This document shows, one piece after another, positions 18,306 through 29,509 of a stretch of DNA of 64,000 bases. Both the position numbers and the translations under genes were made by a program. Source of the stretch: Symbiodinium natans (lineage: Eukaryota > Sar > Dinophyceae > Suessiales > Symbiodiniaceae); NCBI GenBank assembly GCA_905221605.1, contig CAJNDS010002746.1, positions 40,889 to 104,888 of the forward strand, in the 5' to 3' direction. The first letter of the stretch is position 1. Every line of letters begins with the position of its first letter. The notes under the pieces are model-generated. The model did not search any database. It saw only the letters and a program-made list of their open reading frames with translations, and was not told the origin of the DNA.

Positions 18306-18605
18306 GCCCTTGCGGGTGCGGCATCGTAGGGAAGCTTCTCAAAAACCCTCGCCAAGGCTTCAACCCCACAAACCAACCTATAGCTCAACGCCGCCATGCG
18401 CTTTGGGTTTAGGGTTTAGGGTTTAGGGTGTAGAGTGTAGGGTTTAGGGTTTCGGGCTGAGAATGGCTGTTGTGCCAGGGCTTTAAGGCTTGAGGCTGTG
18501 CACGACTGGACGGGATTCAGCCTAGCCAGGAGCCAGGGCTGCGATTCGCAGGACGTCTTTTGCCCCTTTTGTGTTGCGTCCCCTGAGCCCTACACCCCGA
18601 ACCCT

Positions 18606-18826
18606 AAACCTTACCAACCCTAAACCCTAAACCCTAAACCCTAAACCCTAAACCCTAAACCCTAAACCCTAAACCCTAAACCCTAAACCCTAAACCCTAA
18701 ACCCTAAACCCTAAACCCTAAACCCTAAACCCTAAACCCTAAACCCTAAACCCTAAACCCTAAACCCTAAACCCTAAACCCTAAACCCTAAACCCTAAAC
18801 CCTAAACCCTAAACCCTAAACCCTAA
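18606..18826. repeat. Long pure CCCTAAA array
   Basis: About 30 near-perfect heptamers. With the array at 18938-19008 it brackets 107 bp of unique sequence that is open on the minus strand (MQMPVQARIERTSHTDLR). Confidence 0.95.
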
Positions 18827-18925
18827 ACTGCACAAAGCTGCGGCGCAGATCCGTGTGAGATGTCCTCTCGATCCTTGCCTGTACTGGCATCTGCATCACT
18901 ACACAGCTGCGGCATGGGATGCCCG
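18827..18925 (-). CDS. Exon-like block between two telomeric arrays
   Basis: Minus frame open with a CATCCCATGCCGCAG acceptor-like start and an array at the donor side. No family recognised. Confidence 0.35.
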
Positions 18926-19374
18926 GAGACGTAAGGAACCCTAAACCCTAAACCCTAAACCCTAAACCCTAAACCCTAAACCCTAAACCCTAAACCCTAA
19001 ACCCTAAAGTGTAGGGTTTCGGTTCCGGGTTTTGGGGCTTTTGCCAGTTCAGGGTTCCGGTTTTGGGCTTTGGGTTTGGGGGTAGGGTTTAGGGTTTAGG
19101 AGGGTTTGGGATTTATATGATCCAGGGGCTTGGGTTTTCTTCAGGGTTGAGGGCTGCCGGGAATCTGGTGGTGGGTGAGATTCTGGGGGAGAATCTCATC
19201 ACAATGGGCTTAGGCTTTAGGATGCTTTTTGTTGCCCCTTTGCGAGAGACACTTGCGAAGTCCCTGAAAAACGGCCCTTTAAACGGGGAACTAAACCTTA
19301 TTAAACCCAAGCACCCAGACGGCAGAACCTCTCAAGGAGGCAAGGGACCATATGAAGGGACCATGTTACTACCC

Positions 19375-20660
19375 TTAGACTCTCCAAGATGTCTTTTTAT
19401 GCCGATTGCAGGGCCTCTCCCACTGACTCATCCACTGCGCCATTTTGGCGGCGTCTAGTGCCCGGTGCCCGGTGCCCAACTCTGAAAGGTCCACCTCCAC
19501 TTGGACTGGGAAAGTCTGGGCATCCCGCTCGGCCTTCTTTAGGAAGTCCGTGAGCGGCTGCACGAAGGAGGCCGATGGAGAATGATTCGCCACGAAGCGC
19601 TTTGCGGAGTCGCTACATCTGTCACTGGCCCGGACGTGGAGCGGCTGAACAATCGTCTCCTGCCGGTCTGCCGCCAAGCTCTTGCTAATTGGGCGTGTGC
19701 GGGACTGGGTCCATTCTGCGTGGGTTCTGCAGCTGCCGGCACCACGCTACTCATCGCAGTGGTGGCGGCCACCGGAGCTGCGACCTGAGCGAAACCTGGG
19801 AAGAGCTCCAGGTTGAGGATCTTCGATTCCACCTGCTTCAGCACCACGTCGTCCGGAAAACCCTGCTTCTTCTCTTGATTCCACTTCTGGCTGTCAACAA
19901 CCTCGAGCACAGTCAGTGGGGGAAAGAGCACCTCTTCCTCCCCAGTCCCATAGGCAGAGAAGCGATCGATGCGGAAGCCCGGGAGGGGAGAGTGCACAGC
20001 GAATGCGGCCCGGGGACCGTCGAGTCCACAGAAGTGGCCCTGGTGCATCACCTCAAAGTTTCGGGAGGAGCTCTTGGGCTCGAACCAAATCAGCTTCTTT
20101 CCAGGCTTCATTAAAGTGCTCTTGTGGCAGGTGGTCCCCAGGTGCGGGGTAGACCCACCGCACCCCCACGGAAGACTTTGGCTTCCTCGCGAAAGCGTGC
20201 CGGCAGGCTCAGCAATGCAGCGGTCAGCAGCTTGTAGACCCGGAGCGAGGCTTTGACACCGGGGGAGACACCTCCGTCCTGGAGCCGCCGTTCATCTGAA
20301 AACATCTGCTTGCTGCAGAGCTTGTAGATCGGAGGCTCCTCTCACGTGAAGGCGCGGCGAACCTTGGCGTGCTCGCGGTCATAGCCTGGAAGCTCCAGAT
20401 CTTCCAGGAGCCCATTGTGGAGCACTTCCTCAAAGATTCCCACGTGCAGTTCGAAGCTCCCCTAGTCCCAGCGCAGGTTGTCGAGCGCGAGGGTGCCCCC
20501 TGGGAGGGTTAGAGCTCGCAGAGGCGAGATGGCGCCCTCCAATGTCTGGGGAGTTGGGACCGCTTTGAGCTCCCTGAAGAGTGTTGCCCCCCACTTCGCT
20601 GAGTCCGGCTTCATCTCCTCGTACTCGATCATCTTCTCCCCAAAAAGAGCTCAGGCGCAA
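19375..20660 (-). pseudogene. Decayed ADP-ribosyltransferase-like gene (ART, R-S-E type)
   Basis: Minus-strand reading gives, in order, an R motif (KVFRGG, about 20175-20160), a WFEPKSSSRNFEVM stretch with the Ser motif (about 20080) and a GEEEVLFPP stretch (about 19940-19920). This is the Arg, Ser and Glu-x-Glu layout of arginine-type mono-ADP-ribosyltransferases (PF01129-like), which move ADP-ribose from NAD to proteins. An N-terminal helical part precedes it (20650-20345). The reading is broken by TAG at 20464-20462 and TGA at 20344-20342 and changes frame at least twice between the R and S motifs, and again near 19680. A further open block runs to about 19375. Unrecognised introns could explain one change but not both stops. 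Family assignment is by motif only. Confidence 0.5.
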
Positions 20661-20699
20661 GCAGGTGCTCTGGAGAAAAAGCCCACCCAGCCCGAACGT

Positions 20700-21400
20700 T
20701 CTGAGAAGCTGAGAACTTGAGCAACTTGCAACGGTTTACCCAGAAAGGGCCCTGCAGCGTTGTTTCGGGTTAAGGGAATAGGTTTCGGGACAAGCAACTT
20801 TCAGAACCTTCGGGTTTAGGCCTAGGCTCTGGCATGGGATGTCGATCTGGCCACTCTAGACCCCCTTATACTTCTCTTATACACCAAGTGTACTACTAAG
20901 TATTTATGGCGCCTGCGCATAGCTGCGGAGCCCTAAGGAACTTCCTTAAGCTCTCAGCTCTTACTTCCAGAACCTCAACCTTAAACCCTAAACCCCCAAG
21001 CCCTAAGCCCTAAGCCCTAAACCTACACCCTAAACCCTAAAGCCTAAACCCTAAACCCTTGGGGGCTCAGGAAGAAGTCCCCAGCTCTCAGGGCCACACC
21101 TATGAGCGCAGTGGCAGCCCGCCTATGGTGAACGAAGTCTTAAGCTGTAGGGTTGGGGTGCAAGGCTATTTAGTATACATATGTATACATATTGAGCACA
21201 CGCACAAAGAAAAACACAAGTATCAAATGAAATGAATGAATAAACATATCAAAAAACAACCAAATATATGAATAAATAAATAAATAATAAATAACTAAAA
21301 AATATATGGTCACCCCCCCCCCCCCATGATCTACACCCTCCTTGTCTACACTACTCTTCCGCTTGCTTCCACGCACTTGTGAACAAGTAGTGCACGCCGA
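20700..21400. other. Spacer with degenerate heptamers, then AT-rich sequence
   Basis: Degenerate CCCTAAG/CCCTAAA text at 20975-21060, then AT-rich DNA with a poly-C run at 21312-21325. No gene seen. Confidence 0.6.
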
Positions 21401-21404
21401 AACA

Positions 21405-21445
<41 letters not shown>

Positions 21446-21446
21446 G
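21405..21446. repeat. TA dinucleotide microsatellite
   Basis: About 20 TA units directly before the GTGC-rich satellite. Confidence 0.95.
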
Positions 21447-21464
21447 TGTGCGTGTGTGTGTGGT

Positions 21465-21920
21465 GTGCGTGCGTGCGTGCGTGCGTGCGTTGCGTGCGTT
21501 GCGTGCGTTGCGTGCGTTGCGTGCGTTGCGTGCGTTGCGTGCGTTGCGTGCGTTGCGTGCGTTGCGTGCGTTGCGTGCGTTGCGTGCGTTGCGTGCGTTG
21601 CGTGCGTTGCGTGCGTTGCGTGCGTTGCGTGCGTTGCGTGCGTTGCGTGCGTTGCGTGCGTGCGTTGCGTGCGTTGCGTTGTGCGTGCGTTGCGTGCGTT
21701 GCGTGCGTTGCGTGCGTTGCGTGCGTTGCGTGCGTTGCGTGCGTTGCGTGCGTTTGCGTGCGTTGCGTGCGTTTGCGTGCGCGTTGCGTGCGTTGCGTGT
21801 TGCGTGCGTTGCGTGCGTTTGCGTGCGTTGCGTGCGTTGCGTGCGGTGCGTGCGTGCGTGCGGCGTGCGTTGCGTGCGTTGCGTGCGTGCGTGCGTTGTG
21901 CGTTGCGTGCGTGCGTGTGT
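21465..21920. repeat. GTTGCGTGC minisatellite
   Basis: A 9-bp unit GTTGCGTGC repeated about 45 times with short interruptions (GCGTTTGCGTGC and GCGTGTTGC variants after 21750). Frames through it read as Arg/Val/Cys or Arg/Asn/Ala/Thr/His repeats and are not genes. Confidence 0.97.
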
Positions 21921-22315
<395 letters not shown>

Positions 22316-22429
22316 GTACCTATGCACACACACAGATATATATATATATATATATGTGTATACATATGTTTCACAACACAATGCACGACAAACTCCGCAA
22401 GTGACCGACAGGTGTTTTTCTCATGTCTA

Positions 22430-23158
22430 TCAGCTGGAAGTTATCGCTTGTGCCATGACGACCGACATCCATGAGATGACGTACGCCTCCCGCTTTGCCT
22501 GCTCCAAAGCGATTCGTCGGCTGTCCTCCAGGGCATCTTCGATGGTGTAGCCCCGCAGCTGCACCAGCAGATCTGCGATGCCCCTGAAAGTGCGTGTGTG
22601 TGGCAGGAGGTAGTACTCAGTGTACTGGTACCAATACGCATGGTCAAGCAGGTCCGTCATTTGGAACTTGACTTCCAGGTGCGTGAAGGCAGGATTGGGA
22701 TGTCTGCTATCCCCGCCTGCTTTCTTGTACCAATCAGGGGCCTTAGCAGCGAAATTCCATGGTGAGCTCTGCTGCTTCAAGGGAAACCCTGGGCCGGCAT
22801 AGGGGTCAGACTGCGACCACGCCCACGTCCATGCCTCTGGCTCGGCGGGAAGAAAAATGGGGATGTGCATGGCGTAAGCGTCAGCGAAGCTAATGGTGTT
22901 TGGCACATGCGGGAACAGCACCATCGCGTGATACTCTGTGAACTCACGCCACGTCAGGAACTTCTTCTGCAGCTTCTGCAAGTCACGGAGGATGACGATG
23001 CTCACGTCATGACCTGACATCGCCACCAGTTCGTCTAAGTAGCCCAAGAGGTGCACGAAGCCACGGTGGCTGCATCTGTGCACAAGCACATCCGGCTTTA
23101 TCGGCTGGTACTTGAAGCCCTCTGTGTGCAAGCTGATTAAGGGCACCTCTCTCGCCAA
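22430..23158 (-). CDS. 242-codon exon, possibly glycosyltransferase-like
   Basis: The longest ordinary-composition frame outside the LINE. Features include a hydrophobic-polar block YHAMVLFPHVPNTISFADAY followed by AMHIPIFLP, a Trp/Pro-rich middle (EAWTWAWSQSDPYAGPGF) and an amphipathic C-terminal helix (EDALEDSRRIALEQAKRE). The LFPH...SFADAYAM.IP pattern recalls glycosyltransferase-like proteins of algae, where a nucleotide-sugar pocket follows a Rossmann strand, but I cannot confirm the family. The ATG at 23158 may be internal: upstream CCCCTTCACACAG looks like a splice acceptor. The stop at 22430 falls just before satellite DNA, so this is probably the last exon. Confidence 0.55.
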   Translation of the reverse strand: MAREVPLISLHTEGFKYQPIKPDVLVHRCSHRGFVHLLGYLDELVAMSGHDVSIVILRDLQKLQKKFLTWREFTEYHAMVLFPHVPNTISFADAYAMHIPIFLPAEPEAWTWAWSQSDPYAGPGFPLKQQSSPWNFAAKAPDWYKKAGGDSRHPNPAFTHLEVKFQMTDLLDHAYWYQYTEYYLLPHTRTFRGIADLLVQLRGYTIEDALEDSRRIALEQAKREAYVISWMSVVMAQAITSS

Positions 23159-24440
23159 TGGCTGTGTGAAGGGGCTGCATAGTGCAGGCCGGAACCATAC
23201 ACCAAAATTAAGCTAGAGTGACAGACCCAGTGTCGGACAGCTTGAGCTACAAGAGATAAGGCAAAAAGCACACATGTTGGCAGCCGTAGAAGTACTACGC
23301 TTTCTTTGTTTGCCAAAGTCTACCGAATAAGTTTGAATTCAAGCTACCATAAAATTGCTTAGAAACGAAAAACACCATGCGGTGTCTTGTTTTGACACCT
23401 TAAACCCTTTTGCAGGTCTCCTCGTCACTGCCTGCCTTAAACCCTATAAACCCTAAACCCTAAACCCTAAACCCTAAACCCTAAACCCTAAACCCTAAAC
23501 CCTAAACCCTACACCCTAAACCAACCCCCAACCCTAAACAGCCTAAAGCCCAAAAGATGAACATGTTGCCGAGTTGATGCCAAGTGAGTCACATATGCCG
23601 GGCGCGCCCCCGTCTGCCTTGGGGTTGCTGTCGGAGAAACTCGGGGTTTTGGGGGTTTGGGAGGGTTTAGGGTTTGGGGTTTAGGGCCAGGGTAGGGCTT
23701 AGGGTGTGGGGTTTGGGGCCAGGGTAGGGTTCGCGGTTTAGGGCCAGGGTAGGGTTTAGGCTTTGGGGTGTAGGGATTAAAGGCTTGGGGTTTAGGGCTG
23801 GGAGTTTGGGGTTTAAGGTCTCACGAACTGGGGTGTTGGGTTTACCTTTCGGGGCTTGGGGATAATTATTTAGCAGTAAACTAAATGTTTGTTAATCCTA
23901 CTCTTTATCATGGCACTGGAATTTAGCTAGGTTAGCCCCTGAAGCCCTTTGACATGTATTCCTAATACCCAGCCTTTAAACCAAGCAAGAGCAACACATT
24001 TGGAATGTGGCCCCAAGGGAACATCCCAACCTATAAACCCGACAAACCCTAAACCTTAACAGGCAACCCCCCTATAACCTTACCAGTATAAGGGGGAGGA
24101 CATCCCAAGAACAGACCCTAAACCCTAAAACCTGAAACCCTAAACTCAAGGTACCTTATGTGCTAGTGTAAGGGGGGAACATCCCAAGAACAGATCCTAA
24201 AGAGCATCTTGCAGCATACTTGCAGATGGCCTCGCCTGATTCTTCAGGGCCCTTTTGTGCCAGGGCTGCAATCTCCAAACCCTAAACTCTAAACCCTAAA
24301 CCCTAAACACTAAGCCCTAAGCCCTAAGCCCTAAACCCTAAACCCTAAACCCTAAACCCTAAACCCTAAGCCCTAAGCCCTAAGCCCTAAGCCCTAAGCC
24401 CTAAGCCCTAAGCCCTAAGCCCTAAGCCCTAAACCCTGCT
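23159..24440. other. Spacer with CCCTAAA, TTTGGGG and CCCTAAG arrays
   Basis: Arrays at 23440-23520 and 24290-24435; the latter has a pure CCCTAAG block (24365-24430). A CATCCCAAGAACAG direct-repeat pair (24103 and 24180), family D, brackets heptamer text. No gene seen. Confidence 0.7.
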
Positions 24441-24530
24441 GCTTCCTTGACAAGCTGCTCGAAGACCTGCTCCGCGCCGAGTCGATGCTTCCATGCGACC
24501 GTGACCCTCGTGGATGTCAAGAATCCTTCA
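24441..24530 (-). CDS. Exon-like block, unidentified
   Basis: The minus frame reads TVAWKHRLGAEQVFEQLVKE between two arrays. The plus strand is also open, so strand is not certain. Confidence 0.3.
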
Positions 24531-24739
24531 CGGTTTAGGGTTTAGGGTTTAGGGTTTCGGGTTTGGGGGTTTGGGGGTTTGGGGGTTTGGGGGTTTGGGG
24601 TTTAAGGATACGGATTTAGGGATTCGGCTCCCTTTTGTTGCCTTCAGGGTGGTTGGATTTTGTTGGTTTTGCTCTTGGCTTGCAGCTTGTTTGGTTGCCA
24701 CCCTGTTAGGGCTTAGTATTTTCGGGGCAGTGTTGAGGG

Positions 24740-24882
24740 TTTCGGTTTAGGGTTTAGGGTTTAGGGTTTAGGGTTTAGGGTTTAGGGTTTAGGGTTTAGG
24801 GTTTAGGGTTTAGGGTTTAGGGTTTAGGGTTTAGGGTTTAGGGTTTAGGGTTTAGGGTTTAGGGTTTAGGGTTTAGGGTCGC
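24740..24882. repeat. Pure TTTAGGG array
   Basis: About 20 heptamers. It is followed near 24.9-25.05 kb by degenerate CCCTAAA text of opposite orientation. Confidence 0.95.
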
Positions 24883-25194
24883 ACCTGCGGAGAAAGGTGT
24901 AAGGCCTTTGGTCTTGCAGGACCAGGGCTTCAGGGTCCTAAACCCTCTAAACCCTGAACCCCGTGCCCAAAGCAGTTAAAACCTAAAAACCCGAAAAAAC
25001 CGTTAAAAGAGAACCCCAGACAACAAACAACCCCCACAAAAACCCTAGACAACCCCAAACAACCCTAAAAGCTTACGAAGAGAGCCGCAAGGAGTCGGTG
25101 GAGAAAGGACCAGTATACGTCCAATACCTCCCAGTCTGCAAAGAAGTTCAAGAGGGCCATGTTCTGCCTAGGTTGCGCAGCTTAGGGCTCGGGG

Positions 25195-25475
25195 TTCAGG
25201 ATTTATAGGCTTTAGGGCTTATAGGGTTTAGGGTTATAGGGTTACGGTTTATAGGGTTTATAGGGTTTATAGGATTTATAGGGTTTATAGGGTTTATAGG
25301 CTTCAGGGTTTATAGGGTTTAGGGTTATAGGGTTATAGGGTTTAGGCTTTAACCCTCACCGGGTTTTTAGGGTTTATAGGGTTTATGGGGTTTATAAGAG
25401 TTTACAGGTTGTGTAGGGTTTAGAGAGTAGGGTATAGGGCTTACGGTTTATGGGGTTTATAGGGTTTATAGGGTT
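25195..25475. repeat. TTTATAGGG nonamer variant array
   Basis: Twenty-odd GTTTATAGG units, a two-base expansion of the telomeric heptamer, amplified locally. Similar units appear near 49.31-49.36 kb. Confidence 0.85.
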
Positions 25476-25499
25476 GAGGGTGAGTAAGAGGGTGCCCTG

Positions 25500-25765
25500 G
25501 GTCTCGTTTGGCTTTATAGCGTGGATAAGGGGATCTACACAGGATATTCCCAGGCATTGTCCTTGCTTAGGCCCGAAACCCTAAACCCTGAACCCTGAAC
25601 CCTAAACCCTAAACCCTAAACCCTAAACCCTAAACCTTCTTCTGGGCATCCGAGTTGCCGCACGATGAAGGGCAAGGGAGACTGCTGGAAGAGGGCTACG
25701 CATGCCCAGACGGGAGTGCAGCCCGCCACCATGTCTGCCTCTTGCCACTCCGGCTCCCCTAACCA
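25500..25765 (-). CDS. Two exons joined across a telomeric array, unidentified
   Basis: The minus block at about 25760-25636 reads EPEWQEADMVAGCTPVWACV and then ALFQQSPLPFIVRQLGCPEE, ending at a GAAG|GTTTAGGG donor. The array runs 25635-25575. After a CAAG acceptor near 25560 an open block continues in phase 1 (CVDPLIHAIKPNETQGTLLL). Composition is typical of a soluble protein; no family recognised. Confidence 0.45.
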
Positions 25766-26009
25766 GCTCCATACCTGGTTTTTTCTAGAGGGTTTAGGGT
25801 TTAGGGTTTAGGGTTTTTTTGTGCTTAGGGTTTAGGGTTTGGAGTAAGGAAGAGCTACTGGAATGACGAAATGGGAAAGAAGACATGAAAGATCAGCCAA
25901 GCCTCCAACAAATGTGTTACTTCGGACATCGTTGAAACCCTAGAGCCCTCAAAAGCCCCCTAAAACCCTCCGCCCTCAAAACCAAAAACTAAAAACCCTG
26001 AACCCTGAA

Positions 26010-26310
26010 CCCTGAACCCTAAACCCTAAACCCTAAACCCTAAACCCTAAACCCTAAACCTTTAAACCCTAAACCCCAACCCCCCTTTCAAACCCTGTGA
26101 GCTTCCCGCCTCCTCGAAGCTCGCTTCCATGCCTAGTTCTGCGGGGTTTAGGGTTTAGGGTCAGGGTTTAGGGTTTAGGGTTTAGGGTTTAGGGTTTAGG
26201 GTTTAGGGTTTAGGGTTTAGGGTTTAGGGTTTAGGGTTTAGGGTTTAGGGTTTAGGGTTTAGGGTTTAGGGTTTGAAGTTTAGGGTTTAGGGTTTAGGGT
26301 TTAGGGTCAG
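26010..26310. repeat. Converging CCCTAAA and TTTAGGG arrays
   Basis: CCCTAAA at 26010-26070 and TTTAGGG at 26147-26305 face each other across 70 bp of unique sequence, an inverted arrangement able to fold. Confidence 0.9.
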
Positions 26311-26359
26311 AAGGCGTTGGGACTTAGGGTTTGGGCACCCAGGCCCGAAACATCGTTAA

Positions 26360-26520
26360 GGGGTATAGGGAGGGACCACTGGAAGGGACCCTAAATCTGA
26401 TTTCCCTTAGGTTTTAGGGTTTAGGGTTACAACCCCGACATGTACCCTTAATAGTCCCTATATTCCTAAGTAACACCGCTAAAGAACCCCTAAGGTCCCT
26501 GAAAAGGGTTCCTCAAACCT
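26360..26520. mobile_element. Family K fold-back with central telomeric heptamers
   Basis: AGGGACCACTGGAAGGGACC and CCCCTAAGGTCCCTGAAAAG are the arms, with GGTTTAGGGTTA in the loop. Related copies: 28440-28490 and 48750-48915. Confidence 0.45.
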
Positions 26521-26528
26521 GTCTCTCT

Positions 26529-26605
26529 CTGTGTGTGTGTGTGTGTGTGTCTGTCTGTGTGTGTGTCTGTCTGTGTGTGTGTGTGTGTGTCTGTCTGTGT
26601 TTGCG

Positions 26606-26648
<43 letters not shown>

Positions 26649-27060
26649 TTTTGTTTTTTTTTTTCTGTGGTGTGTGTGTGTGTGTCTGTCTGTCTGTGTG
26701 TGTTTGTGTGTGTGTGTGTGTGTGTGTCTGTGTGTGTCTGTCTGTGTGTGTGTCTGTGTGTGTGTCTGTCTGTGTGTGTCTGTCTGCGTGTGTGTCTGTC
26801 TGCGTGTGTGTGTCTGTCTGTGTGTGTCTGTCTGTGTGTGTCTGTCTGTGTGTGTCTGTCTCTCTGCGTGTGTCTGCGTGTGTCTGTGTGTGTCTGTGTG
26901 TGTCTGTGTGTGTCTGTGTGTGTGTGTGTGTGTGTGTCTCTGTGTGTCTGTGTGTGTGTGTGTGTGTGTGTCTGTGGGTGTCTCTCTGTGTCTGTGTGTG
27001 TGTGTGTGTGTGTGTCTCTGTGTGTCTCTCTGTGTGTGTCTCTGTGTGTGTGTGTGTGTG
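26529..27060. repeat. TG/TCTG microsatellite
   Basis: TGTG and TCTGTC words for 530 bp with a short poly-T break at 26651-26665. It joins a CCCTAAA array directly at 27061. Confidence 0.97.
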
Positions 27061-27147
27061 CCCTAAACCCTAAACCCTAAACCCTAAACCCTGAACCCTA
27101 AACCCTAAACCCTAAAACCCTATACCCTAAGACCCTAAACACGAAAC

Positions 27148-27252
27148 CCCGGCAGGGACCAAGCCACCTGGTCGCATGTACAGAAGTGGCTCATCGCCGT
27201 GCTTGGCGCGCACCACACCGCCAACGCTGCTCCACTCCTCCAGCCGGACATC
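27148..27252 (-). CDS. Exon of an unidentified gene
   Basis: Exactly 35 codons, phase 0 at both ends, with CCTTGCCAAG acceptor and GGG|GTTTCG donor; both splice sites are formed with heptamer sequence. Reads RLEEWSSVGGVVRAKHGDEP and then LLYMRPGGLVPAG. The plus strand is also open, so strand carries some doubt. Confidence 0.4.
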
Positions 27253-27389
27253 CTTGGCAAGGTTTAGGGTTTAGGGTTATTGGGTTTAGGGGAAGCCCAC
27301 GCCCAATAAACCCTCGCATGATGCTTTTGTTGCCTCGCGTGAAATCACAGGCCAACGTGGCGCCAACATAAGGAAGCGCAAAGCAAGCC

Positions 27390-27515
27390 TGTAAGAAAAA
27401 AAGAAAGAAAGAAAAGAAAAGAAAACAAAAAGACGGAAAAAAAGAAAGAAAGAAAGAAATAAAGAGTGGAATGACTGAATGAATGGAGGCCAGCTCGCCA
27501 GTTTTTCAAGAGAAA

Positions 27516-27549
<34 letters not shown>

Positions 27550-28850
27550 CAAAGCGCGGCAAACAAAGAAAAAACCATTTGTAACTTCTGCACAAATGAG
27601 GACACAAAGGAATCAACAATCATGTGCCTACACACACACGCGTGAGTGTGCTTGTTCTACTCTTTGCTTATAAGGGTAATAAAGGGATTGTTTTTTTTTT
27701 TTCATTGTTTGGGCTTCTTAATCAAATAGTAGTGCTTCTTTGGTGTGACTGTGCATGACTACTTCGGTTGCATCCTTACTGTATCTTTGTTAACCGTTCC
27801 TGACTTGAAGAGTAGGGCTTCACTCTAAACCCGAAACCCTAAACCCTAAACTCGTCACTCTGGCCATGACAAGCAATATCAGGTCCGACTTAAATGCAAA
27901 ACCCTCGATGCTACACATCGCTATAACTGTAAGCCCCAGAATCTTCCTCATCCATACTCGGAAAGAATCGTCGGTCTGCTTGCAATCTCTACGGTGGACA
28001 GCACAGCAACTTTGCCATGTGGCATACTTTTCACTTGCGCACAGGACTTACTTGGGCTAAACCCTAAACCCTAAACCCTAAACCCTAAACCCCAAATCCT
28101 AGACCCGAAACCCTGTGCAGATGGCTGGCTTTTTTCAAGTCCAAGCTGGCCGACGAGATTGATGTTCCGTTCCACCTGTCCCTCAGCACTCATCTCCCTT
28201 GCCTTCGCAAAAGATACCAAGACAGGGTTCAGGGTTTGGGGTTTAGGGTTCAGGATTTAGGGTTTAGGGATTAGGGTACCAAGACCTGTTGTCGCAAGGC
28301 AGGAAAGCACAGAGTGCTGGCGTAGCAGCACCAGACCCCGGATGAGCCGATAGCCATGCGTGCACTCCGGGTGCTGACGCGTTTAGGTTGTATACTGACG
28401 GCGGTATGAGTATTTTAGGGGTTAGGGTTTAGGGTTTAGGGAGGGACCCCTAAGGTCCCTCATAAGGGTCCCTCCTTTAGTCCCTTGAAGTACATAGCTG
28501 GACCCGTGAACCCCCTGAATACGTATTCACCAATATAGGAACAGTACCTCGCATGCATGGCTTGAAGGTCTGCAAGATTAACCCCACATGTAGTTCAGCA
28601 CAACAGCCCTCACGTGCACGCATGGAAAACCTAAGCTAAGTGAGACTGGACGCTGAAGGAAGCCATATGGGAACCACCAAAAAGGAGCATATTCCCCTGA
28701 ACCCTAAACTCTGTTTTGGAATTACCACATTAGCTTCCTTCAAAGATTTGTGCATCCAAGCCCAGTCTCCTATTGCAAAACACTTTGCTTGGCATCGTGT
28801 CCGAAATGCCCCCACGGGTAACTTAGGAATACACAGGGCTTAGGGTTTAG
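27390..28850. other. Simple repeats and unassigned sequence
   Basis: GAAA repeats at 27393-27460, a CA run at 27515-27536, poly-T at 27691-27702 and short heptamer groups at 27830, 28055-28105 and 28245-28275. No convincing exon. Confidence 0.6.
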
Positions 28851-28861
28851 GGTTTAGGGCA

Positions 28862-28978
28862 AGAGTACCCGAGGAACAAAAAGGGTGCCCCTCTCTTGGC
28901 TCGAAAGGGCTGATAAGGGGACCTAAACCCCAAAGACAAAAAAAAAGGAATAAGGGCCTACTCTGGGTCCTAGAGCCT
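28862..28978. mobile_element. Fold-back element, family F
   Basis: AGAGTACCCGAGGAACAAAAAG at the left is inverted against GGGCCTACTCTGGGTCCTAG at the right. Confidence 0.65.
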
Positions 28979-29116
28979 CATTCCTAACTCGAGGCTTGCG
29001 TTTGAAGGCCAAGGCTGTCGAGTTGAAGGTTTGGCCTTACCCTAAACCCTAAACCCTAAACCCTAAACCCTAAACCCTAAACCCTAAACCCTAAACCCTT
29101 AGGGACCTAGAGAGGG

Positions 29117-29509
29117 CAAGGTAGACCCAAGAGTAGCCCAGGAATAAAAGGGTGCCCTTTTATTCAAATTCTAGTTCATGGTTGGGATAAAATTGACCAT
29201 TTACATTTTTATTCCTTTCAGGGTTTAAGTACCCTGAAAATGTGAAATGAGACCCAATTATGACCAAGTTTATTGGTTTAAAGGGGTTGATAACCCTAAA
29301 GCAGCGAGCCTCGTGCGCCAGCAGCTCGGTTACAGGCACTCTGAGAGGCAGCCCTAACAGAGCCTGCAACCCTAAACCCTAAACCCTAAACCCTAAACCC
29401 TAAACCCTAAACCCTAAACCCTAAACCCTAAACCCTAAACCCTAAACCCTAAACCGAAACCCTAAGCCCCTGAAAAAAGGCGACTAAGGGGGCCTACTCT
29501 GCGTCCTAC
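29117..29509. mobile_element. Family F element carrying a family I element and a telomeric array
   Basis: Outer ends are GTAGACCCAAGAGTAGCCC (29119) and GGGGGCCTACTCTGCGTCCT (29489). Inside are a family I segment (29165-29290, with GTTCATGGTTGGGATAAA and TTTAAGTACCCTGAAAATGT, cf. 50.4 kb) and a CCCTAAA array (29369-29455). This is three-level nesting. The GTAGGACGC end abuts the coding block 29578-29510 at a plausible donor. Confidence 0.55.

Noticed and set aside
26531-27080. Three overlapping Cys/Val-rich frames of about 180 codons
   Set aside because: Microsatellite artefacts of TG/TCTG repeats.
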